Shown here piece after piece: positions 36,401 to 51,400 of a DNA stretch of 64,000 nucleotides; positions within the stretch are counted from its first letter, which is position 1, and every line of letters starts with the position of its first letter. A program made the position numbers and the translations under genes. The notes beneath the pieces are model-generated. The model was not told the origin of the DNA, did not search any database, and saw nothing but the letters and a program-made list of their open reading frames with translations. The stretch is from Sipunculus nudus (Eukaryota > Annelida > Sipuncula > Golfingiida > Sipunculidae), in NCBI GenBank assembly GCA_026874595.1, contig CM049308.1, positions 74,434,624 to 74,498,623 on the forward strand, read 5' to 3'.

Positions 36401-39400
36401 GATACGCACCCCTCTTGTCTCAGCTGTCGCTCCAGTGAGGGCACGTGCCTTGGTGAGGCGGACCCATGTTATTATTGTCACACATGGCCGCCCTCTCAAT
36501 GGGCTCGACTTCATGCATGGTCGACTGCCCTTGATCCCATTGAGCCCTCTCCTGCACTGGTTCGGCTACGGTGGCGGGGAGCGGGGGGGGGGGGGCGCCA
36601 CTCCTTCTGTGTCTAGTCGGGTGGCCTTACGCTCCCCCTCTGCGGATCCCCTTCTCGTTCCCTATCCTGTCCCTCCCTCCCAGGGCTCTGTCTTCCAGAC
36701 CCCTGTTGGGGCTCCGGCTAGATCTCTAGCCGCCCCCTCCAGGAAGCGTCCGACCCCTGCCCCGCCAGGGCCCCCCGAGAAGGCTCTTGCCTTTTCCCTC
36801 ATTCACTGTCTCTCCAGTTCTTGTGAATCTTTAAGGGCGGATTTCGACCTTGAGTCTCTGGCGTGTGAATACTAACAGAGAATATTCTCATTAATACTGA
36901 AAAGCTCACATCCGTTTACTAACAAAACCACCATTCACGGGGAGGGGAATGGGGGGAACTCTGACTTAACTTTCACTATCGGAAAAATGTACCGCTTTTT
37001 AAATCTGATTATTAACCAGAGTTCTTTCTTTCAGAAAAAGCAGAATATTGATGATGAAACTAAATTCTGCAGTCCACAACTTCTGCTTGATGTCTTAAAC
37101 TGCAAGGTAAAACTAAATATTTTTCTTCCTACTTTTAGTCTTGTTCACATTTTTGAGTTGCTTTTCCTTAAGGGCAACTTTAAAGTGAAATTCCCAGCCT
37201 ATATGTTTGTCTCACAAGGAGATAAACCTCTCTGTGATGTCAAAGATTTACCTGTTCTGCACTAGCGGCAGCCTGCCACCCAGACGTGGATTTTTAATTA
37301 ACTGAAAAATTTGGGGTGGCATTACAAGCTTTAGGGTTCAGATCAATTCTATTATAAGCATATATGCACACTATTTCTAAGAGTGCTTTTTCCTTTTCAT
37401 CTGCTTGTCGAACTATTTTCCCAAGGTAAGACAAAAAGTGATGTTATTCTGTTGGAAAAATAATAAATGTTACATTTACAATTGACGTACATGTATTCAT
37501 GCAGTTGATATTAATATGGAGGCTGGTTTTACTTAGAAAGTTTGTCTCTCCGTCTGTCATGACAGGGGAATCAGTGGTAGCTTCAAACTTCAGGTAGCCA
37601 CCACAAATTTTGTGTAACAGCATTCATTCTTCATTATTTAGCAAGTTAAACACAACCATATAAGCCTCTGAGTCAGATGTAAAACACTACCTACCACACA
37701 GCAAATATTTTGATCCAACCTTGAACCCTTAGAATGGGTGTTGTATTATGACTTGTATCATGACTCACAGGCCCCTATCAGTTCATTTTTAAAAGGGCCT
37801 GCATGTCATGTTGTCATGGCTATTTCTGCACATGGTACCCAAATACCAACAAAAATACCCACCTGAACCTTAATACAGCAGTACCTTATAATTTTTGTTT
37901 CTAAAAAAGGCAATGTTTTAAACATTGCCTCATATAAAGATAACGCTGGAATCTGATGTGTATTTGTTTGTCCTTTTTATTCTGACCAAAGCAATGCATG
38001 TACACTAAACTGAAATGGGATAATATCTGTGAAATTGAGTACATTTACAGTATTGTGAAATATTATATAGATGCAAGTATTTGATTATTTGTTTAAAATT
38101 TGTCATATGTATAGCTTGTGTAAATGTTACATTAGATGAATTATTATCTCTGTATGAATATACAGTTTTTAGAGGAAACCTTTGAATGTAATTTTGATTT
38201 TTCCCCCTGTCATCTGAACTTTACACACTAGAATATAAAAAGTATGTACACACATGTACTCCAGGTCATGTATAAACACCACATATTGTTGAAAGGCATG
38301 CTGTAATGTGAATTAGTGCTTTGATAAAGTTACATGCCAAGCCACATACACCAGAGTCATTGCCACATTCACAGTCAGAAATTCTATCATATTTGATAAA
38401 TGCTGCATCATTAACCTAATCTTTGTAAGAAAACAGGAACTTGATCACCTGAAATATTGTGTTGTGTATGATCATTCACTTGACAATTGCAGACAGTGTT
38501 TGACAACTTGGAGGGTGAGGAGATGAGAAGAGCTCGCACCAGATCTAATCCTTACGAAACCATCAGAGGGGCTTTCTTTCTCAACAGGTACAGTGCTACC
38601 TCCCTTTTTTTTTAATTTTATTTATTTATTTATTTTTTTTAATTTTTTGTGTGTGGAGGTAACCGCCTCAATGTTTTTTTTAATGCTGAGTTATCTAATT
38701 CTTAACCTAAGTATGTACATCTGCAGAGTTTCCATTTTGGTTTGGGACTTCTTGACTGGGCGGTAGCACTCGCTTCCTATCATTTTATTTTGTATCCTGG
38801 TGTCACCCAGGCCCGGTGTCTACCGCACCTGCAGGTCCTGGGTGTGAAATCATCCCCATTGCTGGGTCATAACACTGAGGAACCCCCCAAAGATGCACTT
38901 GTATGTGAGTGATACAGGGCTGTGGGGCTCAGCCTTCCCATTAAGCCTGCAGAGCGCTCACCCTGGGTGGGGGCCGACCGTGAAAAACCTCAACGCCTCG
39001 GCTGAGATTTGAACCCATAATCTCCCGGCTTTGAATTCTGTGCTCTGCCCCTGAGCCACAGAAGCCGGTTGGTACAGTGCTACCTGTTACCTTGTATTGT
39101 TACATGTCAGGGCAACACAGTGTTAAAAACAGTTCCACGTGGTGAAATTTTGACTGTGAGGGTGCTTGACTGAAAACTGAAACCTTTGGGCAAAAATTTA
39201 ACAAGTGATTGTGTAATAGTTATGGGTAGCAACTGTAAATAAGAATAGCATAACACTTTGCTTGTTAGATGTTTCCTCCTTCAATTAAAAGTTAAAAAAA
39301 TAGGTTTTGTGTCTAAATGACTGCTTAGAAAAAAAACTATCTTTAGATGAAGAATGCATTGATTTTGAAAGTGTTCTCAGTTTGTTGCTGTATCTAAAAT

Positions 39401-42400
39401 ATGTTTAGAGTACAACTTTAGTGCCCAATCTTTAAGCACTGACTGGCTAGTAGCATGTGTATTATGATGATTTCAGTTCAGTTTTAAGTTTATAATAATA
39501 TTATTGTAATAGTGTTCATTGTATTGTAAGTGTTAAAATTATTTTACCTGTATATTTAAAACAAACATACCTATCAGGCTGTAACCTCAGCTGAATTAAA
39601 AATTAAGTTTTGAGCTGTTTTATGTTCTATGACCATGTAAATAAAAGTTTCACATTTGCAGAGCTGCCATGAAAATGGCCAACATGGATGCTGTGTTGAA
39701 TTTCATGTTCACAAATCCTCTGGACAACTCAGGCGTAAGTTAACAGTTGTAAGAGTCAGAGTTATTCACCTTTATATACCAGATCTGAAAACAAGACAAT
39801 TTGTGTCTACATTTGACGGATGAAAAGTTAATGCTTTTAGTTGTTGTCACCTTTCAGACTGATTGCCTGTACATCTTCTGTCTTATAATCAAATGTTTCA
39901 AGCACTGATGTTATGATTGATATAATTTTTAAATGTCAAAACATGCCATGCCTGATTTTTAGACAGAGATATTGGCAAATAATTTATGTCCACAAACATG
40001 ACCATGTGTAACAGGAATTGCATAGGTTTACTAAATGATTAAAATAAATAATATCAAATTTATTTCTGAAAACAGCTGATCGACAGAAATAATCACCCTA
40101 TGCATATCCTTTTGGTGAGCCACATGTGAGACAGCGGGTGATTGTATTAAAAACTTTCCTTTGTGTAATAACAGAGAAGTGTTGTGGGTCCCAGTGAGTT
40201 GCTGTACTTTGCTGATATTTGTGCTGGGCCGGGAGGGTTCAGTGAGTATGTTCTGTGGAGGAAGGGCTGGGATGCCAAGGGCTTTGGCTTCACATTGAAG
40301 GGACCATGTGACTTTAAACTGGAGGACTTCTTCGCAGCACCAGCAGAGCTGTTTGAACCACATTACGGTAAATTGTTATAAGAATGAGAGAGCATAGATA
40401 TCATGTTTGTTTTCCTAGCAAGGCATTAGAAGAATTATTCTTTAGAAATCCTTTCTTGTTAGACAAAAAAAAAGTTAAGGTTCTCAGGCACTTTTTTTTC
40501 AGAAACCAGCGTGGCTGGGCGATATTTTATTTTATTTTTTTTTTATGTTTCAATAAAAATGTCATATGATCAGGGAAAATCATGAAAATAACAGGATTGT
40601 TTTGCTAAACAGGCAAAAGCACTACATAACAAAGAAAATCTTATCAAATTTGTATTAATTTATCTTCTTGATGAATGAAAATCAAAATTAAAATTGTTGA
40701 TGCAGTGGGTTAAAATTGATGCGGGCGGTGCCTGAGAACAATACCTTTTATTTTTTTGGCCTTATATCTTTTACTGAAAGGTTATTGAATACAGGTGATT
40801 AATAAGGTTGGCCTTTACAACCTACCTGTAAAGAGTATAATTGTTATTACCAAACTATTCAAGAGCTTATCTCTCCCCATTGGTACATGAACACACAATT
40901 TATCAACAAAGATGTTGAGTGCATAATACTTATCCTTGATACTACTGTTGGTATTACCTGTGGTACTTTGTTAATTTGTATTTGGAGCTAGATATTATAT
41001 TCATACTTTATGATACAGTTGTTTTGTATAGCCTGCAGGGTATTGATTTGTTTGTTACTTGCCAGGTGTTGGTGGCCTTCAAGGTGATGGGGATATCTAC
41101 AGATCTGACAACCAGAAAGAGTTCAGGAAGTTTGTCAAAGAAAATACTGATGGCAAAGGGTTGCATTTTGTCATGGCAGATGGAGTAAGATAGTCAAAAC
41201 CAGAATCTAGTTTTGTCTTATAATAAATAAATGTTTTCATTTATTTATCTGCTTATCAATAAATTAAGATACCAGTCAATTAATTTATTTATGAATCAAT
41301 ATTGTAAACAAAATCTACAGTAAAATTTTTTTTTATCAAACAGTATTGTAAACAAAAAAAATCTATGCTCAAATTTATTTGCTCAGCAATTGTTCAATAT
41401 TGTAAATCTATCATAAATACTTTGACTGATTGATGTGTGATATGCATTAGCACTAGATACCACCACTTCCTTAATACCTTTGATGATTCAGTGGTGTAAG
41501 GCTGTTCATATTTTAGCATTACTGCATTCATATTGCAGGGCTTTTCAGTGGAAGGTCAAGAAAACATACAAGAAATTCTGTCCAAACGACTGTACCTCTG
41601 TCAGTTCCTTGTAGCCTTGTCCGTCCTGAGGCCAGGTCAGTGTTTCACCTGTATAAATTTTGCAGAATTTGTGATAAGTTAAATTTAATCAATAACTCTG
41701 CAGACGAAGTGGGTCCATGAACGCTGAAATGTAACACAGTTTTTTTACCACATGAAATGAGGCTTTCTGGTCATTGTTGGGACAAAAGTATCTTGCAATA
41801 TCATAGTTGAACCAGTATTATCAGTATCACCAAGTATTTGCATTTGATTAAAATTCACCAACCTACAAAATTCCTTTTATCAACCATCTACCCTTTATTA
41901 TTGTCACCTAAAATGATTGTTATATTTCAGTCTGTATAATGTTGCAAAAATGTTTATTAGATTTGTTTTATATCAGACACTTAATTTCATATGTGAACAG
42001 ATTAGCTAAATTGATCAGAGGACATTTATATTTTTATAATATTCCATTTTGTAGTTTAGAATTTATTATTTAACAAATTACTTTTATATGACCACCAGTG
42101 AAGCCAGCTAATTTCATTTTAGAAATTACATTTTTACCCATGTAACATACAGTTCTTATATATTTTTTTAACCCCAAGCTATACAAAATATTAAGTGTTA
42201 GATTTAAATTTTATGTAAATTTTGTATTTCAGGTGGGCATTTTGTATGTAAGTTGTTTGATCTCTTCACATCGTTCAGTGTCGGCCTAGTGTATTTGATG
42301 TACCGAGCCTTCTACAAAGTATCCATATTCAAACCAGTCACAAGCAGACCTGCCAACTCAGAAAGGTAATAAAATTTGTCATTTACAAACCACATGTGTA

Positions 42401-45400
42401 TATGTCCTGGGTGCAGGTATGTTGGGCCACATGACACAATGGAAGATGCCCGGTTCATTTTAGGGCCTGAATAATATGGGTTACATCAGCCCATCATGTC
42501 TGTATCAGCTCGCTTCAGTGCATTGGAGTCAAACATGCATAGCCCTTTGATAGAATCAACAAGCTACATCCTGAGTTCATGGAGACTATTTACCTGGTGA
42601 TAACCCAAGCACATTTCATACACATCATCATTTTAATACAACATACTGTACAAGAAATGTTATCTGGCCATTTTGTCTTTTAAGTAAATCAAAAGTGTAA
42701 CAGCATGACCAGGTATGTGGTTGATAGCTTATAGTTGTTTATTAAGAAAAATTATTAACCTTTTTGATTGCTCCTTCATATTAGCCTATTAAGGCAGCTA
42801 TATTTACCTTTTGGTCTGTAGGCTTTTAAATGTACATGGATAGGAATAATCCAGGTATGATAAATGTCATGAACACATTGTGATGTAATATTTACAGGTA
42901 TATTGTGTGTCAGGGGATGCGCGAGGACTCTGGAGCCATCCATGAATACATGTTTGAGGTTAACCGCATGATGGATAAATACCACAGTGTCACCAGCCAG
43001 GAGGACATCATGGAGGTCGTACCACATAACATGATGGAGGATGACAAAGAGTTCTTTGAATATATCCTGGATTCAAATGAAAAGTAATCAACTCTTCATA
43101 GGCTGCTCATATTCTTGACTTCATCAATAAAAAGTAACAGTAATTGCATGGGTGATTTTCTGTTTGTTAGAATATGTCACCACATATCTGTTGATGTTGT
43201 TCTGAAATTAATGAGTTACAAGGATAATATTGGAACCTGGTTTCACATCAGTTGTAAATAAACAGCATCTTGAGTAACTTTGCCTACAGAGAAGCAAGAT
43301 TATGAACAAGAAAATAAATTTATCACACACTAGTGCTTCAGGTATATTCATTAATGAACACTTGTTTTACTCATTTACCTGGTGTTATTTTACTTTTAGA
43401 TGTAACTTTGCTTGACTGTTTCACTTTTATTTGTGGTTCCAGACTTGCGGTGAAACAAGCTATTTCTCTTGCAAAGATCAGAGCATTTGCACAGAACACG
43501 TGAGTATTACAGATGTAGACATAACTTATAAGGAAAGAATGTCTGTATCAATTATCCACCCATGTTTGACAATTGATTATAGATATTTTAAGGACTGAAT
43601 GTTACAATCATTTAACAATGTTTTCATGGCTGGGGAATCTCTAAATTGTGTTTAAATATATGTTGCCTGGCAGTGAGCTAGCAATAAAATAAGAACTATA
43701 CTGTCTTTATGAAGAAGTCACGAAAGCAATGTTTCAGCTGCTGTTAATATGCCTTTACAGAGCTTGCTAGACTTTCATTATATGATGCAATGTTTCCATG
43801 TTATCCAGGTCCAGCATTATCTAAGTTATTGTCAAAGTTTGTTGTGTTAGGTTTTGAAAAAAAAATGTTTGATTTTAATGTTGACTTTTGTCGGAGCCAC
43901 ATAATTAATACAGTATCAATTCCTTGTCAGAATCAGCTACAGTTGCATTTATACTTGTCAGCACCATTGATTAGTATATCACACCAACCTGTTGTATTGG
44001 TACCAGTCAAATTTATATATAAAATGATTATGAAAAGAATAATTTATTTAAAAAGAAATTACCATTTTCATCTTTTCAGGCAAACAATTTGTAAGACGAT
44101 ATTAATCAGCAACCAAGACTGAGACTTGGGGGGAAAAGTTGTCTAGCGACCTATATCTCTAATATATATTTTACATACAAATGTTACATAACATGAAGGA
44201 CAGACAGAATCATAATCTGGCTACTTTATGTCAAACAAATATAAAGTTTGAGCTCATTTAATTATTAAGAATATTAGATTGTGGGTGAAATACAATTTTG
44301 GAACTCTGTTACCTTTATCTTCTGTGATATATTTGTAGAGATCTGTATGAAACAAGACAGTCATCTATAAGAGAAGAATGCCTTAAATTATGGAAGGTGA
44401 GTTCTACACTTAAACAAGTGACCACAGTCCTAAGGTCACCTTCAGATCCTCGATTTCTGAAAACACATAAAACCAAACAGTATTTTCAAGTACAGAATAC
44501 CAACTACCTGGAATGAAACCGCATTCATACTGCATTATATGTAAATTGAATAGCCAGGAAAGACTTGGTTAGATTCAGTTCTGAACATTATTTTATTTAT
44601 TTATTTATATGTCAGAAAAATGAATTGCAGCCTATATTTATTATCAAAAAATAAATTTATCATTGAAAATAAAAAAAAGCATCTGATATGGAGACAAACC
44701 CTGCACCGAAGATTATGTTCAAAGTTAGTGCTCAGGAATGATAATTGAACCTGTGCTTTTCCTGAGATTTTTTTATTTGAAATAATTGAAAACACCCCGG
44801 GACATCTTGGTTTTGCTGCCCTTTTGTCTATTGTAGTCATTCCACCAGTTAGTCTGCCGTGTTCCTGTGTCAATATGGGTTCATATCACAGTACAGGATG
44901 AATCAGGACTTAAACCACAGTGCAAGTTTCCTGTTTTAAAGGGATATAACTGTTGCCATTGGTGACGTATTCTTTGAGGCTCTACAGAAAACATAATTAT
45001 CAATATACATTTTATATAAAATAAAATAGGTAGTTGTTTCTTTGGTAGAAATTGATCCATCAACATCATTCACAAACAAGCATAAACTGACATAAAACAT
45101 GTTTTATAACATTTGGAAGAGAAACATTTGAGATTGCTCTTATGCGTCTTTACATTTATTTGTAGATTCCAGACAAGGTCCGAACAGCTCCCAGCAGACC
45201 TGAACCTGTACAAGAATTCAAAAGTCTACTACAGGTATATATATCCCCACATAAAACAGGAAGTTTTTCATCCTTGTTATCTTGTTTTCCTTTTGCTTTC
45301 ATCTGTTCCAAAAGTTAACCACAATTTTAACAAAACTTAATCATATATGCCCAAGAACAAGTGCATTTGTATTACCAGTACAATTTTCAGTGATGACATT

Positions 45401-48400
45401 CAAATGTTGCCACACAACTCAGTGGCCACACATTTGCTCAGAGGTGTGGTTGGAAATACAGCTAGTATCTGTATAATTAACAGATATTCAAAAATATCAG
45501 TAAGAAAGTTTTCTGTGTAGATCCTTCCGTATGTAATTCCAGTCTGTTCTCTGCTGCTGTAGGCCCAATCTCCCGGAACTACCCCCTCAGATAGACTCTC
45601 CTTTTGGGAAGGTCCTTGGAGTACTTTAACGTTTTACTTTCATAGCCATATCAAACGCTGACTGGTTCAATCCTTGCAAGCATTTCAGAAGCATTCAAGT
45701 GCCACCATTACATTATAAAACTGAGATGTTGGAAGTAAATATGTAAAAGTAAACTAAATAATTTTGATGTTAAAGCACCTTGGTTATTAGCTCAGCTGAC
45801 TATAAGTCATCTGAGCTATAGTCGTGGTGCTTTGTCCGTCGTCCATCCGGCCGTCTTGCCGTCCGTCCGGCCAGCCAGCCGTTAACAGGGCACGTTTTAA
45901 AACTGTTGGACCTACTGATCCAAAATTTTGCATACCATTAGATGTCCCTAAGATCTAACATACAAAAAATTGGGTCATTAGGACTTCGTTCCTTTGTGAT
46001 ATTAAGGAAAAACCTCCGTTTTCCATAAAAAAGCCATTGTTACACTTCAAGGCTGCCTAATATCAAAACCACTGATCTGTTTTTGATCGTATTTAGTATT
46101 CATATTTTTCTTACATTTTCTATGAACATACCAAAAATTAGGTCAGTATTGGGTATTATTTTGAAGTTATGGGCCCAAATATAATGCAGTTTTTTAAAAA
46201 TCAGGAAATATATTTACTCACCTAACATGAGAATTGCTGAAGCTGAAGACTTTTTTTCAGGAATATAACTTTATTTAATCAAGATTCAATTGTTTACCCA
46301 AAATTAGATCTGAATTTTGCAAATTTTCAAGTTATTAGCATAAATAAAAAACCAATACCTTAAATTTTGTCCAACTTTGGCAATGGCACGTTTTTTCTCT
46401 GTAAGCACTATTGATTTAATTTTCACACCATATTTATATAAGGATTTAATCTGTTAAAATCTGAAATTTCAAAGGAATTGATTGAAAAGAGTAGCTTTTA
46501 TTCAAGTTTTCATACACCATGTCAAGTGTTGTTTACATCTAGCCCACCTAGTAGTACAGCCTTCACTTGCATTATGTAATCCACCCCAGGTAGCTTGCCT
46601 TGGCTCAGCTTGGCCACTACTAGCAGGCTTCCCCTCTGCCCTGCACCCCCCCCCCCCCCCCCATGGTGCATTGACTAGATGAATGTTATAATTTTCTGTA
46701 TTTCATTTTGGCTATGCAATGCTACATTTTAGATTTTGTATTTACCACCAGGGTTACAGTGATTAAAGTGCACATTTAATTGTGTCCACAAAGTGGTGTA
46801 CGTATTGCTATGAAAGTGTGGATGTTCATCAGATAAGTAATTCCTTACTTCAGAAGAGTAAAAACTTCACCAGGTGTGAAATTGACTATTAATTCAAGTA
46901 ATAAATTATAGCTGAGATAGTAATTAGCACAATGATATTGTTTGTTCCTCATTCAACCAACAGTGTGTATACTTTATTTGAAAAGATGTTTTTATTTTAT
47001 CAGTTTTACTGAATATTTTATTTTATTTCAGTGAATAAAATTAAGCATGAACTGAAAACTCCAATGTGCAAAACTTTTTAATAGTGATTCAAGGAATAAT
47101 CTTGTAGATGCCATGTTGTGGCATTATTTTCTTTTAAATTCATTTTAAACATTTGTGATTTAAAATAATAAAATATATGTCTATGCATAATATGACCCAA
47201 TATGAGCTACACTCTGGATATATAATGATTGCAACTAAGAATTCTAATATTTTAACTTATATTTTCAGTTTTTTATTACAAATTTATAAAACTTGTAAAA
47301 AAAAACTGAAACCTATTAATGGAAAAAGTGGATATGCTAAAAAAAATAGGCTTATATATAAACTTAAATGCATTATTCCTTTGAAAGTGAAATAAAGGTA
47401 TTAGTCCCTTCCATCCACTTTCCTGTCCATCTGTATATTTTTCGTATGCATCACGGTATCTCAAAACTTTTACTGTTTTTCTTCATGACAGTCTTGTCAG
47501 AGTATTAGTTTTGCAGTCGTATATTTAGAACTTTACTATAACCAAGTAGGAGGGCCCCTTTCCTCTTAGCGTCCCATAATCTTATATAAATAAAAATTAT
47601 TACAATAGAATATTTTGCATATTTTGCATTTGCAAACATTTCAAACTTCAGCTGAGCGCCGTGACCCATGGGTCCCTTGTATTATTAATAGTTTATTTTG
47701 TGTATCTATTTTGTTTATGACAGGGTGGGGACCAGAGTGCATTCAACAACAAGCCTGAACCACTAACCCATGAAAACCTTGAAAACATCCACAGTGTTTA
47801 TGATTATCGCTGTTACGTAACGGCCGGGGAGCACTTCTTTATCATGGGGCTTGGTGTAAGTACTTCTGTCCCAGTACACTTCTGATGGCACTGTAGGAAT
47901 ACCCAAATTGAAATCAGTGGCACTATGTAAATCAGTGATATATGAATATAAATAGGTTTTAATAATCCATGGTGTTCACATGTAGAAAAGTTCACTGAAA
48001 CTGTATCAGATAACTATAATAAATCACATGGCTATCTTTCAGTAACACAGATAATTGCACAACTAAGAGCTTTTTGAAATGAGCTTTGTCCAAAAATGCA
48101 AGGTAGGCCTTTCATGACAGTGCAATTCAGTGAAAGTACCAAGCTTTCCTATGTGCAATAATCACCAAATTATTATCAGTTTTGATAAAGCTTTGAGATA
48201 ACTGTATAAAAGTGACAATTTAAGAATGAAATCAGAGGCTTGCAAATACTAATATCTGTTTAATGTTGAAGAATACGTGATATTCCTTATTAAGCAGTTT
48301 CATGCACTGCTGTTTCAGAGGTCCTATGTGTCCTGGTGGAATGGTCTGCCCAACTCTAGGTGGACCAAGCAGGATATCAACGTGGAACTACCCAAAGGCA

Positions 48401-51400
48401 CATTAATAGAAGCAGAAATAGTTACAGAGCTCAGGGGAGAGGTAGGAGGGATGATTTATACACACTTTTTAATATTTTATATTTTATATATTATATATTT
48501 TTTATTCAATGTTTTTCAAACAAGTTCACAGAGAAGTTGATAAAGTGGCAGCCTTGATGCTCAAGGTCAAATGTGCAGAAATTAAGGATCTTGTTTAACT
48601 CATAACTTTAAACATCTTGTGACACTGACATGGATCTTCAAAGTCTTATCTGTGGAAATATAATATTTTTGTCATTTGATGTACAGTATTTCTTTTCTTA
48701 AGTTTGATACACAAATTATTTCAACTAACTTTTCAGAGGAATTTACAATATGGTGACCTTAAGCTGGATCTTCAAGGTCAAATATGTGGAAACATAGTTT
48801 TGTGAGCACCAAAACTTGCAGTACTGTATTTTTTTCCTCAAATTAGGTAATCAGATGAGTTAAGAAACAAGAGACTTTGTAACATTTCAGTGTGTTTAAG
48901 AAGAAGGGTATTTGTATCAAAGGGGGTATACCTAATGTCCAGGGATACTACAGCATGTATGGTGCCAGAAAATTCTAGTTGAAACTGATCAATGTAAAAT
49001 AATTTCCCAGAGCACAGGAGCACAGAACTGTAATATTGATGTACATGTATATACATCAATTATTGTCCTATTTTCCTCATAGGTTTGGTGCTCAGTATTG
49101 CTTTACCTGAGGATTATCTGATTCTTGTTTTGATTTTTATCACAGGGTAAAGCACAGCGAAGGGTGAAATCGGTGCATGTGATAGATGCAATGGTACTCT
49201 GTGGGAAAGACATCAGGGAACTCCACTATAATGAAAGGTAAACAGTTAGAGCATAGATCAATTAAAGCCCAGAGCAGCTCATGATATGGATTTTCTCATA
49301 CACAGCCACTGACATATCTGTAGTTTAACCTTTCATGTTGTCTGACTTCCTCAGACCACCACTACATGCCTGGAGATTGCAAGTCTTCTGCCATTAGTTA
49401 AATACAAGTAAATCTGTGGCTGTGCATGTTAAAGTCCACAGTATGTATTATACTACACCCACCGTGCGTCACCTGGTGCCAACCAGTGGTGTAGGACTTG
49501 ACCCCAGACTTGAACTTGAATGCGTACTGGAGTCCACTTTTTTAGTGACTTGGACTTGAGGGTACTGGACTTGGATTTGTACTCAGACTAGAAGGTAAAG
49601 ACTCAATAAATCAGGCCCAGTCCATCTCGAGTCCAGTAGGAAAAGAAAAGCTCTTTCTAATACTATGAAGACTCGCATACATGTGCAGACTACTAACATA
49701 ACATTACAAAAAAGGCTATGCATTGGGAGATAAATGTCATTATACATTTAAGTAAAAAGCATGTGCATACATTATGATAAAAACACACCTTGTAATCTCA
49801 AATTTTTTTTGTTAATTTTCTTTTGATAAGGAGATGCTATAATTATTTAGAACCCGTTTTCTTATTGGTCAGCAGCCACTTTATAATTAAAAAACATTAA
49901 AAACATCAACAACTCTGTGACTCTACATTTGTATTAGTTTAAATCTGGAAATGCATTCGATTCAAATGTCTTCAGACATCTGTTTTAGGGAATGTTTTGT
50001 TGAATTAAGCTTTAGTGCATTTCTGTTTATCCATTTACACATTCATACAGAAATGGAGAGGAAGTGGTAGAAAGTAGCATAATAAAAAAAAAGAATTTCA
50101 TTTAATAAATTCCTTTAGAATTTGGAGTATGAAGGGCCAGCTCAGATGACTTTATGATTTAAGATAAAACAGATATTTAAATTATTTAGGTATAATACAT
50201 GTATGTACATCTTGGAAACAGGCTCAACTGAAATTATTGTGGGCATGAGTACTCTAGTATTGTGAAAAATGAATCTCTGTTTTATAGAATGGAGAAACTG
50301 AAGAAGTTTTTGAAGGCCATCCACAGGCCTACCAAATCAGATGTTGCCCCTATCAGAGTAAAAGATATTCACAGGTTTGAAGATATCAAAAAGCTATTCT
50401 CAAGGTGAGCCTTGGTCTAATATTCCCTTTAAGCAGGCCTTAGAGGGTTCAGTTTTTTTGTAGGTTTCTCTAGTTTGCTATATGCCACATATTTCTTTAA
50501 GATATGTACTTTTGTCTGTGGTTAGCTAGTTTTTTGTAACTACTACACATACACTGTGATTTGAATATATTGACTCATATTTCCTACAAAATGCCATGAT
50601 GCATCCACAATTTTTTACCCTCATAAATTCATAAATTCCTGTGATTTTCTGCACTACAGTTTGCTACAACATAAATCTGTCTTGGTTGCTCTCACACTCT
50701 TAATTCACTTTGATTTTCTTTTTTTTTATTTTCTGTTATTTTTCCATTTTCTCAGAAAAATATATGAAATTCCAGTTTATGAGGCCTGCATTTCAAAAGA
50801 CTGCTGCAGCAAACCAAAGACCAGCTGAGAGTAGAAAATCGTAAAAAATTGGAAGGGGGTGGGGGTGTTGAAATTACACCATCCAAACTGATTCAGACTG
50901 GCTGTTGAAAGAAATTTTCATATCCATTATCAGTCCAGGTCATGTGATTAGTTATCAGTAAAATATTATGCTTGCTTTACAAAAGAATCTATAAAAAAAT
51001 TATGTAAGTAGCCACATTTTCTTATTACATTTCTTATCACAATAGTGTGTGGGGAACCTGTAGCAGAGAAAATATTTCAGGAAGTTATCAGAATGAGAAG
51101 TTTAGTTTTTCTTTTATCAGCATTCTTACATACTGTAGATTCAGATAATATCGTGGGCTTAAAATTTCGTGGTTTTTGTACAAAACGCATATCGTGGGGT
51201 ATTTGAATTCGTGGAAAGACAAAGAAAACTTAAGAAATTTATGGTTTTTAATACCTCCATGTGCGCAAGGAAGACGAGCCCGATGTACACAGGTGGTTTG
51301 GCTCAGATGCTTATCGCACGGTGCGCCTGTACCGCGGTCAATCAGGTCAGTGTTGAACAAACATGCTCCGCCCGACGCGAGCCTAACAAAGAATTAATCA

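Noticed and set aside
36378-36875. 165-codon frame inside the intron element
   Set aside because: It runs in a different frame from the Cys/His gag-like motif and appears to be a GC-rich shadow.
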